Assembly: GCA_040753795.1 (NCBI GenBank)
Contig: JBFMDX010000007.1
Coordinates: forward strand, 154,723 to 218,722
Origin: Thermodesulfobacteriota bacterium
GTDB taxonomy: Bacteria; Desulfobacterota; Desulfobacteria; Desulfobacterales; Desulfosudaceae
Direction of reading: 5' to 3'
DNA: 64,000 nt
Under the pieces are notes generated by a model that was not told the origin of the DNA, made no database searches, and saw nothing but the letters and a program-made list of their open reading frames with translations. Every line of letters starts with the position of its first letter. Position 1 is the stretch's first letter. This document shows, one piece after another, positions 38,688-47,072 of the stretch. The position numbers and the translations under genes were made by a program.

Positions 38688-40379
38688 TCAAAAAAACCTG
38701 ATCCGCCAGATGCCATCAGGGCCTTTTATAAACAGGACATAAAACGAATATGTCTGACCTCCTTGTTCGCCGACCATGTAATACTTGGCTTCTCCATCGA
38801 TAATGTTCACCAGGGTAATATTGTTTAAGCCCGCGGAAATTTCCGGCAGATATGGCCTTAACAGCTCAAAGTTATATGCGTACATTTCCCGGCCGCCATC
38901 GGCAATAAACGTCAGGGCGCCTTCAATATCGCCACTATTTAACGCCGCCTTCATTCCCAGCCACTTTTGCTTCAGGAGCCCATCTATGGCCGCTTCATCC
39001 ACCACCTCCACGGACATGCTGTCTGTATATGAATAGCCTTGCGCATCCGTCACGGTCGCCGTAAAGGTATAGATCCCTCTGGCAGACAACCGAACCCGGT
39101 ATTGATCGCGGCCGCTTTCCAGAAACTCGGCCGTGCCCGGTCCGGTATACGTGATATCGGAAACGGCAAAGTCAAACGGTCCATCGATCCGCAACGTGGT
39201 TTCAAAGGGCGCCATGCCGGAGACCGGATCGGCCGTCAACTCAATATAATCTCCAGATGTATCCGCCTGGACGGTAATGGAATCGGCCATGAAGGCGCCG
39301 GAAACATCCGTAGCCCTGGCCGTAATCGTATTTTCTCCGCTCAACAGAGGCACATGATCGGCCGTAAATTCATTGCGGCTGATCAGGGCCATAACCCCGT
39401 TGACTGTTACCCCGGTTTCTTTGTTGCCGGCATGGGTAAAGGTTCCTTTTACTGATACCGTGTTGCCGATGATACCGGCGCCGTCAAGAGGGGTTGTGAT
39501 CTAAAGAGTCAGCGGGTTATGAACCGTTATGGTGACGGAAGCGGACCTTGTCCCACCGCCGCCGCCGGCCGTCAGCGTGTACGTGGTGGTCTGCGCGGGT
39601 TTAATTATCCGCGTTCCGTTCAACTCAATCGGACCAATCCCCGGTTCAATGGTCACGGAGTCGGCATGGGTGGTGGTCCAGGAAAGCGTGACCGCCTCCC
39701 CGACGTTTATCTCGGACGGTTCGGCATTAAAAGTCACGGTGGGCGGATAGAGCACATTGACGGCAACAGCGGCCGTGGCTGTTCCGCCCGGGCCGAAGAC
39801 GGTGATTTTATAAAGGGTTGTTTCTCCGGGCGTTACCGTCAATGAGCCGTTCACATCCACGTTGCCCACGCCCGGTTCAATAATCGCGGTATCCGCGCCG
39901 GTTGACGTCCAGGTCAGGGTCGATGATCCGCCGCCGGCAATTGTCTCCGGATCGGCGGATAAGGATGCCGTCGGCGGGTTGGTCACACCGCCCTGCCTGA
40001 TCTCGATGACCAGATAAGTACCGGGCTTGCCGCTGATTTCAACCTTGAGGTTATTGCTCCGGCTTAAGCTGAGCGGAAATTTTAAGACAAATTGGTTCTG
40101 CTTGAAATCTTCAGGCGTAAAAACCGGGACGCCATTTAATAGAATTCGCGCGCTGGTAACACGATGGATGCTGTCTTCTTCGCAGTTGCGGATAACCAGT
40201 TCACCGGATCCTGTCGCAGTTGTAAAGCTGTCTTCATAAACATTTTGCGCGGCAGTGGTTCGCAAATACTGCTTGGGGCCGAACACGGCTTGATCAGCCA
40301 GGGCTTTGCCGGCATTAAACCCGAAGATGCCCAATACGGCTGACAGGACAAGCAAGACAATGGTACGTTGTTTGAACAT
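38688..40379 (-). pseudogene. Secreted Ig/PKD-like repeat protein interrupted by an in-frame TAG
   Basis: The ATG at 40379 has GGAGGGGG upstream and opens a signal peptide (MFKQRTIVLLVLSAVLGIFG). The protein has an N-terminal domain of about 125 residues and two Ig-like repeats (SADPETIAGGGSSTLTWTST and NAEPSEINVGEAVTLSWTTT). After residue 292 comes TAG (39501-39503), and the same frame continues with ITTPLDGAGIIGNTVSVKG through a further 270 codons with more Ig-like sequence (GENTITARATDVSGAFMADS) to 38688. The match of style on both sides of the TAG shows one original gene of about 563 codons. A second start at ATG 39392 could yield only the C-terminal part, without signal peptide. Confidence 0.75.
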
Positions 40380-40417
40380 TATCCCCCTCCCGTTGAAATT
40401 GGATGTGTTGATTTTTG

Positions 40418-40617
40418 ACCGTAGTCCATTGTAAATAAAAAAACAATAATTTTTTATAAAGATCTGTACTTTGGTTTTGAGCAGGCCCTGCTGAACGTGA
40501 TCGCCGTAGTAAAAGGGCCTATTCATTAGTGCTGTTAAGCAATTCTGCAAGGCCTGTTTTGACGGCCAATACCCGGTGCCCATCGAGGCCGGGGTGTCCA
40601 AGGGGTGCCTGGAATAG
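40418..40617 (+). pseudogene. purF remnant with internal deletion; right copy of the direct repeat
   Basis: Bases about 40418-40538 resemble the middle of purF (GAGCAGGCCCTGCTGAACGT against GAACAGGCCCTGCTGAACAT at 34172), but are diverged and contain stops. From 40539 the sequence jumps to the purF 3' end: 79 bp with only two mismatches to 35047-35125, including the stop codon. About 0.8 kb of purF is missing in between. The different divergence of the two parts suggests a recombination or gene-conversion event at the 3' end. Confidence 0.75.
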
Positions 40618-40757
40618 CCCCTTTCCGGCCCTGACGAAATTGACGAATAACGCCAGCTATGTGATAATGCCTTTTCAAGCATGTTGTTATCCGTTGATTT
40701 TTCGTTTCAATGAGTTCTCCTGTTTTCTTTGTTTTCCCATCACGAAAGGAGCCTGCC

Positions 40758-42671
40758 ATGACCAATCGGTATGAGACCGCTTATCAGCAATCCATCAATA
40801 ATCCGGAAGCGTTCTGGGCCGAGGCAGCTGAAGACTGCCACTGGTACAAGAAATGGGACCGGGTTCTGGACGATACGGCCAAGCCCCTTTACCGCTGGTT
40901 TACGGGCGGAGAGCTGAATACCTGCTACAATGCGCTTGATTATCATGTGGATGAACGGGGCCGGGGAGACCGGACCGCACTGATCTATGACAGCCCGGTG
41001 ACCGACACTATTAAAAAATATACCTACGCCGAGCTGCGGGATGAAGTGGCCCGGTTCGCGGGCGTCCTGGCCGGCCAGGGCGTGGTCAAGGGCGACCGGG
41101 TGGTCATCTATATGCCTATGATCCCCGAGGCGGTCATGGCCATACTGGCCTGCGCCCGTATCGGCGCCATCCATTCGGTGGTGTTCGGCGGGTTCGCGCC
41201 CAGGGAACTGGCCACCCGCATCAATGACTCCCGGCCGAAGGTCATTGTCTCCGCCTCCTGCGGCATGGAAGGCCAGCGGGTCATTGCTTACAAACCGCTT
41301 CTGGACGAGGCCATCAAACTCGCCTCATCCCCTCCCCGGCGATGCGTCATCCGTCAGCGCCCTCAACTGGCGGCAACCCTTGTTCCCGGCCGGGACATTG
41401 ACTGGGACGAGGCCATGGCCGCGTCCGCACCCGCGGCCTGCGTGCCGGTGGCGGCCACGGATCCGTTGTATATTCTCTACACCTCCGGCACCACCGGCCA
41501 GCCCAAGGGCGTGGTCCGGGACAACGGCGGCCACCTGGTGGCCCTGAAATGGAGCATGAAGGCTATCTATGATATCGACGAGGACGATGTCTGGTGGGCC
41601 ACCTCCGATGTCGGCTGGGTGGTCGGCCACTCCTACATCGTCTATGCCCCGCTGTTCAAGGGCTGCACGACGGTCCTGTTCGAAGGCAAACCCGTGGGCA
41701 CGCCGGACGCCGGCGTGTTCTGGCGGATTATCGCCCAGCACCAGGTCAAATGCATGTTTACCGCGCCCACGGCCTACCGGGCCATCCGCCGGGAGGACCC
41801 GGAGGCCAGGCTGATCAAACAATACGACCTGTCCCATTTTCGGATTCTCTTTCTGGCCGGCGAACGGTCCGACCCGGCCACCATTCAATGGTCGGAAAAG
41901 CATTTGGGCACGCCGGTCATCGACCACTGGTGGCAGACGGAAACCGGCTGGGCCATTGCCGCCAACTGCATGGGGCTGCACCGGTTTCCGGTCAAGTACG
42001 GCTCCCCCACCAAGCCGGTGCCGGGATGGGACGTGCGGGTGCTGGATGACGAGAACAAAGAAATGCCTGCCGGACAGATCGGCGCCCTTTCGGTCCGGCT
42101 GCCCCTGCCGCCCGGCACCCTGCCGACCCTGTGGCAGAATGATCAGCGCTTTATCGACGCCTACCTGAAAGAGTACCCGGGCTACTATAAGACGGCCGAC
42201 GCCGGCATGATCGACGAGGATGGTTACATCTACGTCATGAGCCGCACGGACGACATCATCAATGTCGCCGGCCACCGGCTTTCCACCGGGGCCATGGAGG
42301 AAGTGCTGGCCGGCATACCCGACGTGGCCGAGTGCGCCGTGCTGGGCGTGGAGGATTCGCTCAAAGGGCAGGTGCCGGTGGGGTTTCTGGTGTTAAACGC
42401 GGCCACCTCCCGTGATCCGAAAGAGATCATCCAGGAAGCGGTGCAGCAGGTGCGAAAACAGATCGGTCCGGTGGCCGCCTTCAAACTGGCCACGGTGGTC
42501 AAGCGCCTGCCCAAGACCCGCTCCGGCAAGATCCTGCGCGGCACCATCCAGAAGATCGCCGACAACCAGACGTTTACCGTTCCCGCCACCATCGATGACC
42601 CGCAGATCATCGACGAGATCAAGCACTCTCTGGAGGAACTGGGGCTGGCCGGGGCCAAAAAACCGGAGTAG
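40758..42671 (+). CDS. Acyl-CoA synthetase, propionyl-CoA synthetase (PrpE)-like
   Basis: A 637-residue AMP-forming ligase. Start at ATG 40758, preceded by AAAGGAG; an upstream ATG at 40710 lacks a ribosome site. The P-loop YTSGTTGQPKG, the WWQTETG motif and the C-terminal RSGKILR with the catalytic and acetylatable lysine are intact. The segment WATSDVGWVVGHSYIVYAPL is typical of the acetyl/propionyl-CoA synthetase branch, and overall resemblance is to PrpE/ACSS3-type enzymes. It should activate a short-chain acid such as propionate in the cytoplasm. Regulation is not evident. It is convergent with trxC, 9 bp apart. Confidence 0.88.
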   Translation: MTNRYETAYQQSINNPEAFWAEAAEDCHWYKKWDRVLDDTAKPLYRWFTGGELNTCYNALDYHVDERGRGDRTALIYDSPVTDTIKKYTYAELRDEVARFAGVLAGQGVVKGDRVVIYMPMIPEAVMAILACARIGAIHSVVFGGFAPRELATRINDSRPKVIVSASCGMEGQRVIAYKPLLDEAIKLASSPPRRCVIRQRPQLAATLVPGRDIDWDEAMAASAPAACVPVAATDPLYILYTSGTTGQPKGVVRDNGGHLVALKWSMKAIYDIDEDDVWWATSDVGWVVGHSYIVYAPLFKGCTTVLFEGKPVGTPDAGVFWRIIAQHQVKCMFTAPTAYRAIRREDPEARLIKQYDLSHFRILFLAGERSDPATIQWSEKHLGTPVIDHWWQTETGWAIAANCMGLHRFPVKYGSPTKPVPGWDVRVLDDENKEMPAGQIGALSVRLPLPPGTLPTLWQNDQRFIDAYLKEYPGYYKTADAGMIDEDGYIYVMSRTDDIINVAGHRLSTGAMEEVLAGIPDVAECAVLGVEDSLKGQVPVGFLVLNAATSRDPKEIIQEAVQQVRKQIGPVAAFKLATVVKRLPKTRSGKILRGTIQKIADNQTFTVPATIDDPQIIDEIKHSLEELGLAGAKKPE

Positions 42672-42680
42672 CCGCTTTCT

Positions 42681-43133
42681 TCAGGACAACAGTACCTGCT
42701 CGATCCGCTGGACCAGGGCGTTTTTCGGGGGCGCGCCCACCTGGGTGTCGACCAGTTGACCGTTTTTGACGAACAGAAGCGTGGGGATGCTGCGGATGCC
42801 GTAGGTTGCGGCCGTGCGCGGGTTGTCATCGACGTTGAGTTTGGCTATTTTCAGCCGGCCCCGGTAGGCCCGGGCCAGTTCGTCCAGAACAGGACCGATG
42901 GCCTTGCAGGGGCCGCACCAGGGGGCCCAGCAGTCCACCAGCACCGGCAGAGAAGACGCGAAAACCTCACGATCAAAGGTGGCGTCAGTAACGGCTACCG
43001 GCCGGTCGCCCGCGGCCGGCGGCAGCGCCGCTCCGCACTTGCCGCATCGGGGTCGCTCATCCAGCCGGTTCAGGGCCACCCGGTTTCTGGCGCGGCATTG
43101 GGGGCAGGCAATAATGGTCTGGCTGACATTCAT
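42681..43133 (-). CDS. trxC: Thioredoxin 2 (TrxC)
   Basis: A 150-residue thioredoxin 2. The N-terminal zinc ribbon CPQCRARNRV...CGKCGA is followed by the thioredoxin fold with active site WCGPC and the cis-proline loop IRSIPTLLF. The ATG at 43133 overlaps the stop of the upstream small Cys-rich gene (ATGA). It is the last gene of a redox operon with a flavodoxin-ArsC fusion; LMW-phosphatase-type arsenate reductases are recycled by thioredoxin, so a dedicated partnership is likely. Confidence 0.94.
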   Translation of the reverse strand: MNVSQTIIACPQCRARNRVALNRLDERPRCGKCGAALPPAAGDRPVAVTDATFDREVFASSLPVLVDCWAPWCGPCKAIGPVLDELARAYRGRLKIAKLNVDDNPRTAATYGIRSIPTLLFVKNGQLVDTQVGAPPKNALVQRIEQVLLS

Positions 43134-43333
43134 GGTGTGCTGTTCATTCCCTCCTGAATATGAATGGCGTTCCGGTCTGCCGGCATTTTCCCGCACCGAC
43201 ACACCTGGCAGCGGTCATCGCCGCAGTGCTGGCAGGAAAAACAGTCCGGGCAGGCATGTTTTTTCTTCGTTGCCGCCATCGCCTCCGGAACATAAAGCTT
43301 TCCCGGCAGTCCGGGTACATCGATAAAGGGCAT
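43130..43333 (-). CDS. Small Cys-rich protein coupled to trxC
   Basis: A 67-residue protein starting MPFIDVPGLPGKLYVPE, with GAGG 9 nt before the ATG. The middle holds six cysteines in CX2CX2CX2C...CX2CXC spacing (ACPDCFSCQHCGDDRCQVCRC), a likely metal-binding cluster. It overlaps trxC by 4 bp, the best evidence that it is translated. I believe similar small proteins sit by thioredoxin genes in other anaerobes, but no function is known to me. Confidence 0.65.
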   Translation of the reverse strand: MPFIDVPGLPGKLYVPEAMAATKKKHACPDCFSCQHCGDDRCQVCRCGKMPADRNAIHIQEGMNSTP

Positions 43334-43344
43334 GATCTTTTGCC

Positions 43345-43548
43345 TCAAGGAGTTTTTCGGACCTTGCCGAACTCACCGTGCCAGGCGCAGCCGTTGCAAT
43401 AAACATGGGTCAGGTCTTCAACGATCAGGTCCTCCCGCGATTCGGGGAAAATAGCCGAATCGTTGGCGATGGTAAATTCATGGGTGTCGTATTCGTCAAC
43501 AGCGTCTTTTACATGAAAATGAAGACAACCGCATACAGGGCATCTCAT
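43345..43548 (-). CDS. Small zinc-ribbon-like protein
   Basis: A 67-residue protein with MRCPVCGC at its start and CNGCAWHGEFGK near its end, two CXXC knuckles as in zinc ribbons. The middle is acidic. GGAGG precedes the ATG. It lies 14 bp after the flavodoxin-ArsC gene and 11 bp before the next small gene, in the same operon. Function unknown. Confidence 0.6.
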   Translation of the reverse strand: MRCPVCGCLHFHVKDAVDEYDTHEFTIANDSAIFPESREDLIVEDLTHVYCNGCAWHGEFGKVRKTP

Positions 43549-43562
43549 GGTTTTGAACCTCC

Positions 43563-44528
43563 CTATATCCCCGTCAATTCCCGCACCTTTTGCTCGATCT
43601 CATCCCGGACCGACCGCATGCCGTTTATCCCCAGGCCCTTTGGATCGGGAATGTTCCATTGAATGACTTCCGCTCCCGGGACATAGGGACAGTCTTCCTC
43701 GCACCCCATGGTCACGATCTTGTCCGGTTTCATTTCCGCCAGGGCCTCGGATATGGACCGGGGCGAATCCAGAAACAGGTCGATACCTTTTTCCGCCATG
43801 GCCTCAACCATGACCGGATTGGCGGCTCCGGCCGGCGCGCTGCCGGCGCTGGCCGTCTCGAACCGGGCTCCGGCCAGGTGCCCGGCAAAGGCCGCCGCCA
43901 TTTTGCTGCGGCAGGCGTTTTCCACGCACAAAAACAATATCTTTTGCCGGCTGAACAGCGGATCGAGCTTGGCGGCTTCGGCCTTTACCTCGTCCGGCAC
44001 CGCCGGGAGCTTGCGCAGATCTCCGGGGTTTTCCACCCGACGGTAACCCATCTCTCCGGAAAAATTGGCGGCAACGGCGTCAAAAAAATATTTGGCGGTA
44101 AAATGCGTTCCTTCAAACAGATTTTTCCCCTTGGTGGCGCCCACGGCCAGCATCACGCCCGCCCGGGTCGCGGCCCGGGGATCGGCCAGTTTCAGCCGGT
44201 ACCGGCGCGACCAGAGGGCCTGGGACCGGTCGATCAGGGCCTTGAGCTGGGAAGTGACGCTGTAAAAATACATGGGGGACGCGGCCACGATCACCTCCGC
44301 CCGCCGCAGCAAAGGATAAAGTTCCCGGCTCATGTCATCATCCTGCATGCGGCAGTAACCGTTTTGTTCACAGAAAATACAGCCCTGACAGGGTTTGATG
44401 TTTTTTTCCGGCACATTTATCATCCGGATGGTCGCGCCTTTTTTCTCCAGTTCATCCATAAAGCTTTTTAATAGAAAAGCGGTGTTGCCGTTTTTGCGGG
44501 GGCTGCCCATAAGGCCTAATGCCAGCAT
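43563..44528 (-). CDS. Fusion of NADPH-dependent FMN reductase and ArsC-type arsenate reductase
   Basis: A 321-residue fusion. Residues 1-185 are a flavodoxin-fold FMN reductase (LGLMGSPRKNGNTAFLL phosphate loop; CQGCIFCEQNGYCR extra cysteines; SPMYFYSVTSQLKALIDR). Residues about 193-321 are a low-molecular-weight-phosphatase-type arsenate reductase: P-loop CVENACRSKMA, and MGCEEDCPYVPG, which gives the two further cysteines of the trithiol mechanism known from plasmid pI258 ArsC. AAGGAG precedes the ATG. It is flanked by a nitroreductase (15 bp upstream) and the small Cys-rich/trxC genes. Arsenate reduction is a strong family inference; the role of the flavin domain is open. Confidence 0.85.
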   Translation of the reverse strand: MLALGLMGSPRKNGNTAFLLKSFMDELEKKGATIRMINVPEKNIKPCQGCIFCEQNGYCRMQDDDMSRELYPLLRRAEVIVAASPMYFYSVTSQLKALIDRSQALWSRRYRLKLADPRAATRAGVMLAVGATKGKNLFEGTHFTAKYFFDAVAANFSGEMGYRRVENPGDLRKLPAVPDEVKAEAAKLDPLFSRQKILFLCVENACRSKMAAAFAGHLAGARFETASAGSAPAGAANPVMVEAMAEKGIDLFLDSPRSISEALAEMKPDKIVTMGCEEDCPYVPGAEVIQWNIPDPKGLGINGMRSVRDEIEQKVRELTGI

Positions 44529-44543
44529 AACGAATATTCTCCT

Positions 44544-45176
44544 TTATGAAAAATCCACCACGATTTCCTCAAACGACTTGCGCCATTTGGGCGGACGAAG
44601 GGTAATGCCGGGCTTCAGATAACCGACAGCCAGAAGCAGCATGATCCAGTAGTTGTCCGGAATCTTGAACTCCTTTCGGACACCGTCGATGTCAAACCCG
44701 TCCATGGGATGGGTCTCCAGCCCAAGGCTTTTCCCGGCCAGCATCAGGGACATGGAAAAAAAACCGGCATTCTTGCAGGCAAAGGCCACCTTCCGCTCGT
44801 CGCTGACCCCGTAAAGGGAGGACGCGGCGTTGGCAAACCATTCCCGCTGAGCCTCTTTCATCTCTCCGGCATTGACCAGTTGGACAAAATTTTTCTCCGC
44901 AAAGGGATTTTCAAACTTCCAGCCGTCCATATCCGCCAGAATGATCATCGTTACCGGCGCGTCGGTAATCTTTTCCTGTTTCCAGGCATGGCCCTTTAAC
45001 CTTTCTTTTTTTTCCCGGTCGCGCAGAATCATCAGGCTCCAGGGCTGAAGGTTGAACCCCGACGGCGCTCTGGACGCCAGGGTCACCATTTCGCGGATCA
45101 GACTGTCGGGGACGGCCCTGTCCGGATCAAAAAAATTGATAGCCCGCCGTGCCTCCATCAATTCCTTGAAATTCAT
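44544..45176 (-). CDS. Nitroreductase-family FMN oxidoreductase
   Basis: A 210-residue nitroreductase fold: RRAINFFDPDRAVPDSLI at the start, APSGFNLQPWSLMILRD (FMN contact) and GLETHPMDGFD, VGYLKPG near the end. AGGAGG precedes the ATG. It is the first gene of the five-gene redox operon. Family members reduce quinones, nitroaromatics or flavins with NAD(P)H; the actual substrate is unknown. Confidence 0.88.
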   Translation of the reverse strand: MNFKELMEARRAINFFDPDRAVPDSLIREMVTLASRAPSGFNLQPWSLMILRDREKKERLKGHAWKQEKITDAPVTMIILADMDGWKFENPFAEKNFVQLVNAGEMKEAQREWFANAASSLYGVSDERKVAFACKNAGFFSMSLMLAGKSLGLETHPMDGFDIDGVRKEFKIPDNYWIMLLLAVGYLKPGITLRPPKWRKSFEEIVVDFS

Positions 45177-45523
45177 TTTTCCCTCCTCATGATATTTTTG
45201 TCTCTAATAAATCCGATCACGCCTGGATTTTAAGAATATGGAATTATATTAACCGTTCTCTTCAAGAATCATACCAGTAAAAGAGCCTGTTCGAAAAAAC
45301 CCCTGTCTTCCTATTTACAAGTTTTTTCCCCTAAAATCAAGAGGCTACAGTTATGAAGACTAATCATGCCAGCCGGTCCGTCAATTTTTAATAGCGGGTT
45401 GCGCTGAGGCAACGAGACACAAATGTCTTATACCCGTTGACAGTTCTCTCTAACAGCGGGTACAATATTTTATTATTAAGGTGCCTTCCTCTTTTTTCGT
45501 CACAATCATTCCGGGGGTGGATC
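45177..45523. other. Intergenic region without visible gene
   Basis: Divergent region between the redox operon and a PilZ gene, so it must hold promoters for both. I see no convincing -35/-10 pair, operator palindrome or small gene. Confidence 0.4.
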
Positions 45524-45946
45524 ATGGGACTGTTAACCAAAGGGTTCGAGCGGAGGAACTACCCCAGATACAACAAAAAAATTTCCGTCCATATCAAGAA
45601 GAAGACGCATAAGGTGGCAGGAAAGCTGAAGTCGGCGGATGCTGAGGACCAACCCCTTCTGGAGACCATGGGCAAGGACATCAGTCAGGGCGGGCTGTGT
45701 TTTTACAGTGATGACCCCTATGCGCCCGGATCCGAGTTGCAGATGACCATCCGAATCTCCGGCGTCAAGGATGAAACCGGGCATACGTCGCTTTACCTGA
45801 TGGCCTCTTCCATTCCCGTGCGGGCGGTTGTCAAAGTGGCCTGGTGCAGACCGGCCGCCCACGGGGCGGGATATGAGGTCGGCGTCGCCTTCACGGAAAT
45901 ATTCGGAGACGACTACAAAATTCTTCAAAATAATCTTAACGACTGA
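45524..45946 (+). CDS. PilZ-domain protein
   Basis: A 140-residue protein when started at ATG 45524, preceded by GGGGGTGG; a longer frame from 45437 has no ribosome site. RRNYPRYNKK and DISQGGLCF are the two c-di-GMP-binding motifs of a PilZ domain. The remainder completes one PilZ barrel (VKVAWCRPAAHGAGYEVGVAF), so the protein is a single-domain PilZ adaptor. Target unknown. Confidence 0.8.
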   Translation: MGLLTKGFERRNYPRYNKKISVHIKKKTHKVAGKLKSADAEDQPLLETMGKDISQGGLCFYSDDPYAPGSELQMTIRISGVKDETGHTSLYLMASSIPVRAVVKVAWCRPAAHGAGYEVGVAFTEIFGDDYKILQNNLND

Positions 45947-45950
45947 ATAA

Positions 45951-45979
45951 CGGGTGCGGTAAATCTCTTACCGCACCCG
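45951..45979. terminator. Bidirectional hairpin between PilZ and hsp20 genes
   Basis: A perfect 12-bp stem CGGGTGCGGTAA/TTACCGCACCCG with loop ATCTC between two convergent genes. No long T run on either side. Confidence 0.65.
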
Positions 45980-46001
45980 AAGCATGATTACCCCCCACAG
46001 G

Positions 46002-46406
46002 TTACGTGGTGACCGTGATCTTTCTGGGCTGCGCTTTTTCCGCCTTGGGCAGCGTCAGCTTCAGGACACCGTCATTCAGGTTGGCCCCTATCTTTTCCTG
46101 GTTGATAATGTCGGAAATAGTAAACTGACGGAAATATTTTCCGACCTCATATTCAATGACCAGGTCTTCCTCATTGGCGGATTCAAACGGCGCTATGTCT
46201 CCGGTCAAGGTCAGCACATTATCCTTAAGATCGATGGTCAACCCCTCGGGTTTGACGCCGGGAAGATCGGCCAGCAGGGTAATGGCCTTGTCGGTTTCAA
46301 ATATATCAACAGCCGGCGTGAAATACGGGCCCGGAAACGTCTGTTCCGGAGCCGCCACTTCCTGTTTTTCCTTTACCTGCATTTCCTTGGTTTTATCGTT
46401 TGACAT
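46002..46406 (-). CDS. Small heat-shock protein Hsp20 (second gene)
   Basis: A 134-residue alpha-crystallin protein. The core runs from about residue 38 (DIFETDKAITLLADLPGV) to GVLKLTLPKAEKAQPRKI near the end; the short charged N-terminal part (TKEMQVKEKQE) is followed by FPGPYFTPAVD. It lacks the usual C-terminal I-x-I in clear form. AGGAGG precedes the ATG. It follows another hsp20 by 32 bp, so the two are co-transcribed and probably co-assemble. Confidence 0.92.
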   Translation of the reverse strand: MSNDKTKEMQVKEKQEVAAPEQTFPGPYFTPAVDIFETDKAITLLADLPGVKPEGLTIDLKDNVLTLTGDIAPFESANEEDLVIEYEVGKYFRQFTISDIINQEKIGANLNDGVLKLTLPKAEKAQPRKITVTT

Positions 46407-46438
46407 GGTCGTTCCTCCTTATATTGGGAAAAATCGGA

Positions 46439-46882
46439 TTACTTGATCTGGATCTGACGGGGTTTGGCGGCCTCGGCCTTGGGTATGGTCACGGTCAGAA
46501 CACCCAGGGCCAGTTTGGCCTCAATTTTGGCGCTGTCAATTTCCGTGGGCAGCTTGACAATACGCGAAAATTTCCCCGCGTCCCGCTCCCGGCGATGATA
46601 GCGGACACTATCTCCCTCTTCCGTGACCTTGCGTTCGCCGGAAAGGACGATGTCGTTGTGGGCGGTCTGGATGTCCAGATCCGCCGCGGTCACGCCCGGC
46701 AGCTCGGCCCGGAGATAATAATTGTCCTTGTCTTCGGTCAGATTGATCAGCGGAAACACCCCGCTCCCGACCAGGCGGTAACCGCTCCTTTTGATGTTTC
46801 CCAGAAGATTGTCCAGCCGGCGGCGCATGCTGTCCAGTTCGTCAAAGGAGCTTCTTAAATCAAATGTCGGAAAGTTAATCAT
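46439..46882 (-). CDS. Small heat-shock protein Hsp20 (first gene)
   Basis: A 147-residue Hsp20 with the standard layout: an N-terminal helix-forming part (DELDSMRRRLDNLLGN), a crystallin core (NYYLRAELPGVTAADLDI) and the LALGVLTVTIPKA strand, ending in PRQIQIK, a possible I-x-I tail. AGGGGG precedes the ATG. The pairing of two different sHSP genes is common in deltaproteobacteria. Confidence 0.93.
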   Translation of the reverse strand: MINFPTFDLRSSFDELDSMRRRLDNLLGNIKRSGYRLVGSGVFPLINLTEDKDNYYLRAELPGVTAADLDIQTAHNDIVLSGERKVTEEGDSVRYHRRERDAGKFSRIVKLPTEIDSAKIEAKLALGVLTVTIPKAEAAKPRQIQIK

Positions 46883-47021
46883 AATTATACCCCCTTTTCT
46901 AATGGTTACTCCCTTTTTCCGGTATTGACCGGAATGGTTTCTGGATGAATGCCTTGCTTTTTGATTTAAAAGATAATAATCGGCAAAAAGCTGTCAAGGG
47001 GCTGCTTTTATTGTCGAAGAA

Positions 47022-47048
47022 AGAAAAAGGCGGCCGGGAAGGCCGCCT
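47022..47048 (-). terminator. Terminator of the SHOCT lipoprotein gene
   Basis: An 8-bp GC stem (AGGCGGCC/GGCCGCCT), on the minus strand followed by TTTTTCTTTC. It lies 25 bp past the lipoprotein stop. Confidence 0.75.
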
Positions 47049-47072
47049 CTACGCAAAAACCTGGCTCTCGGC

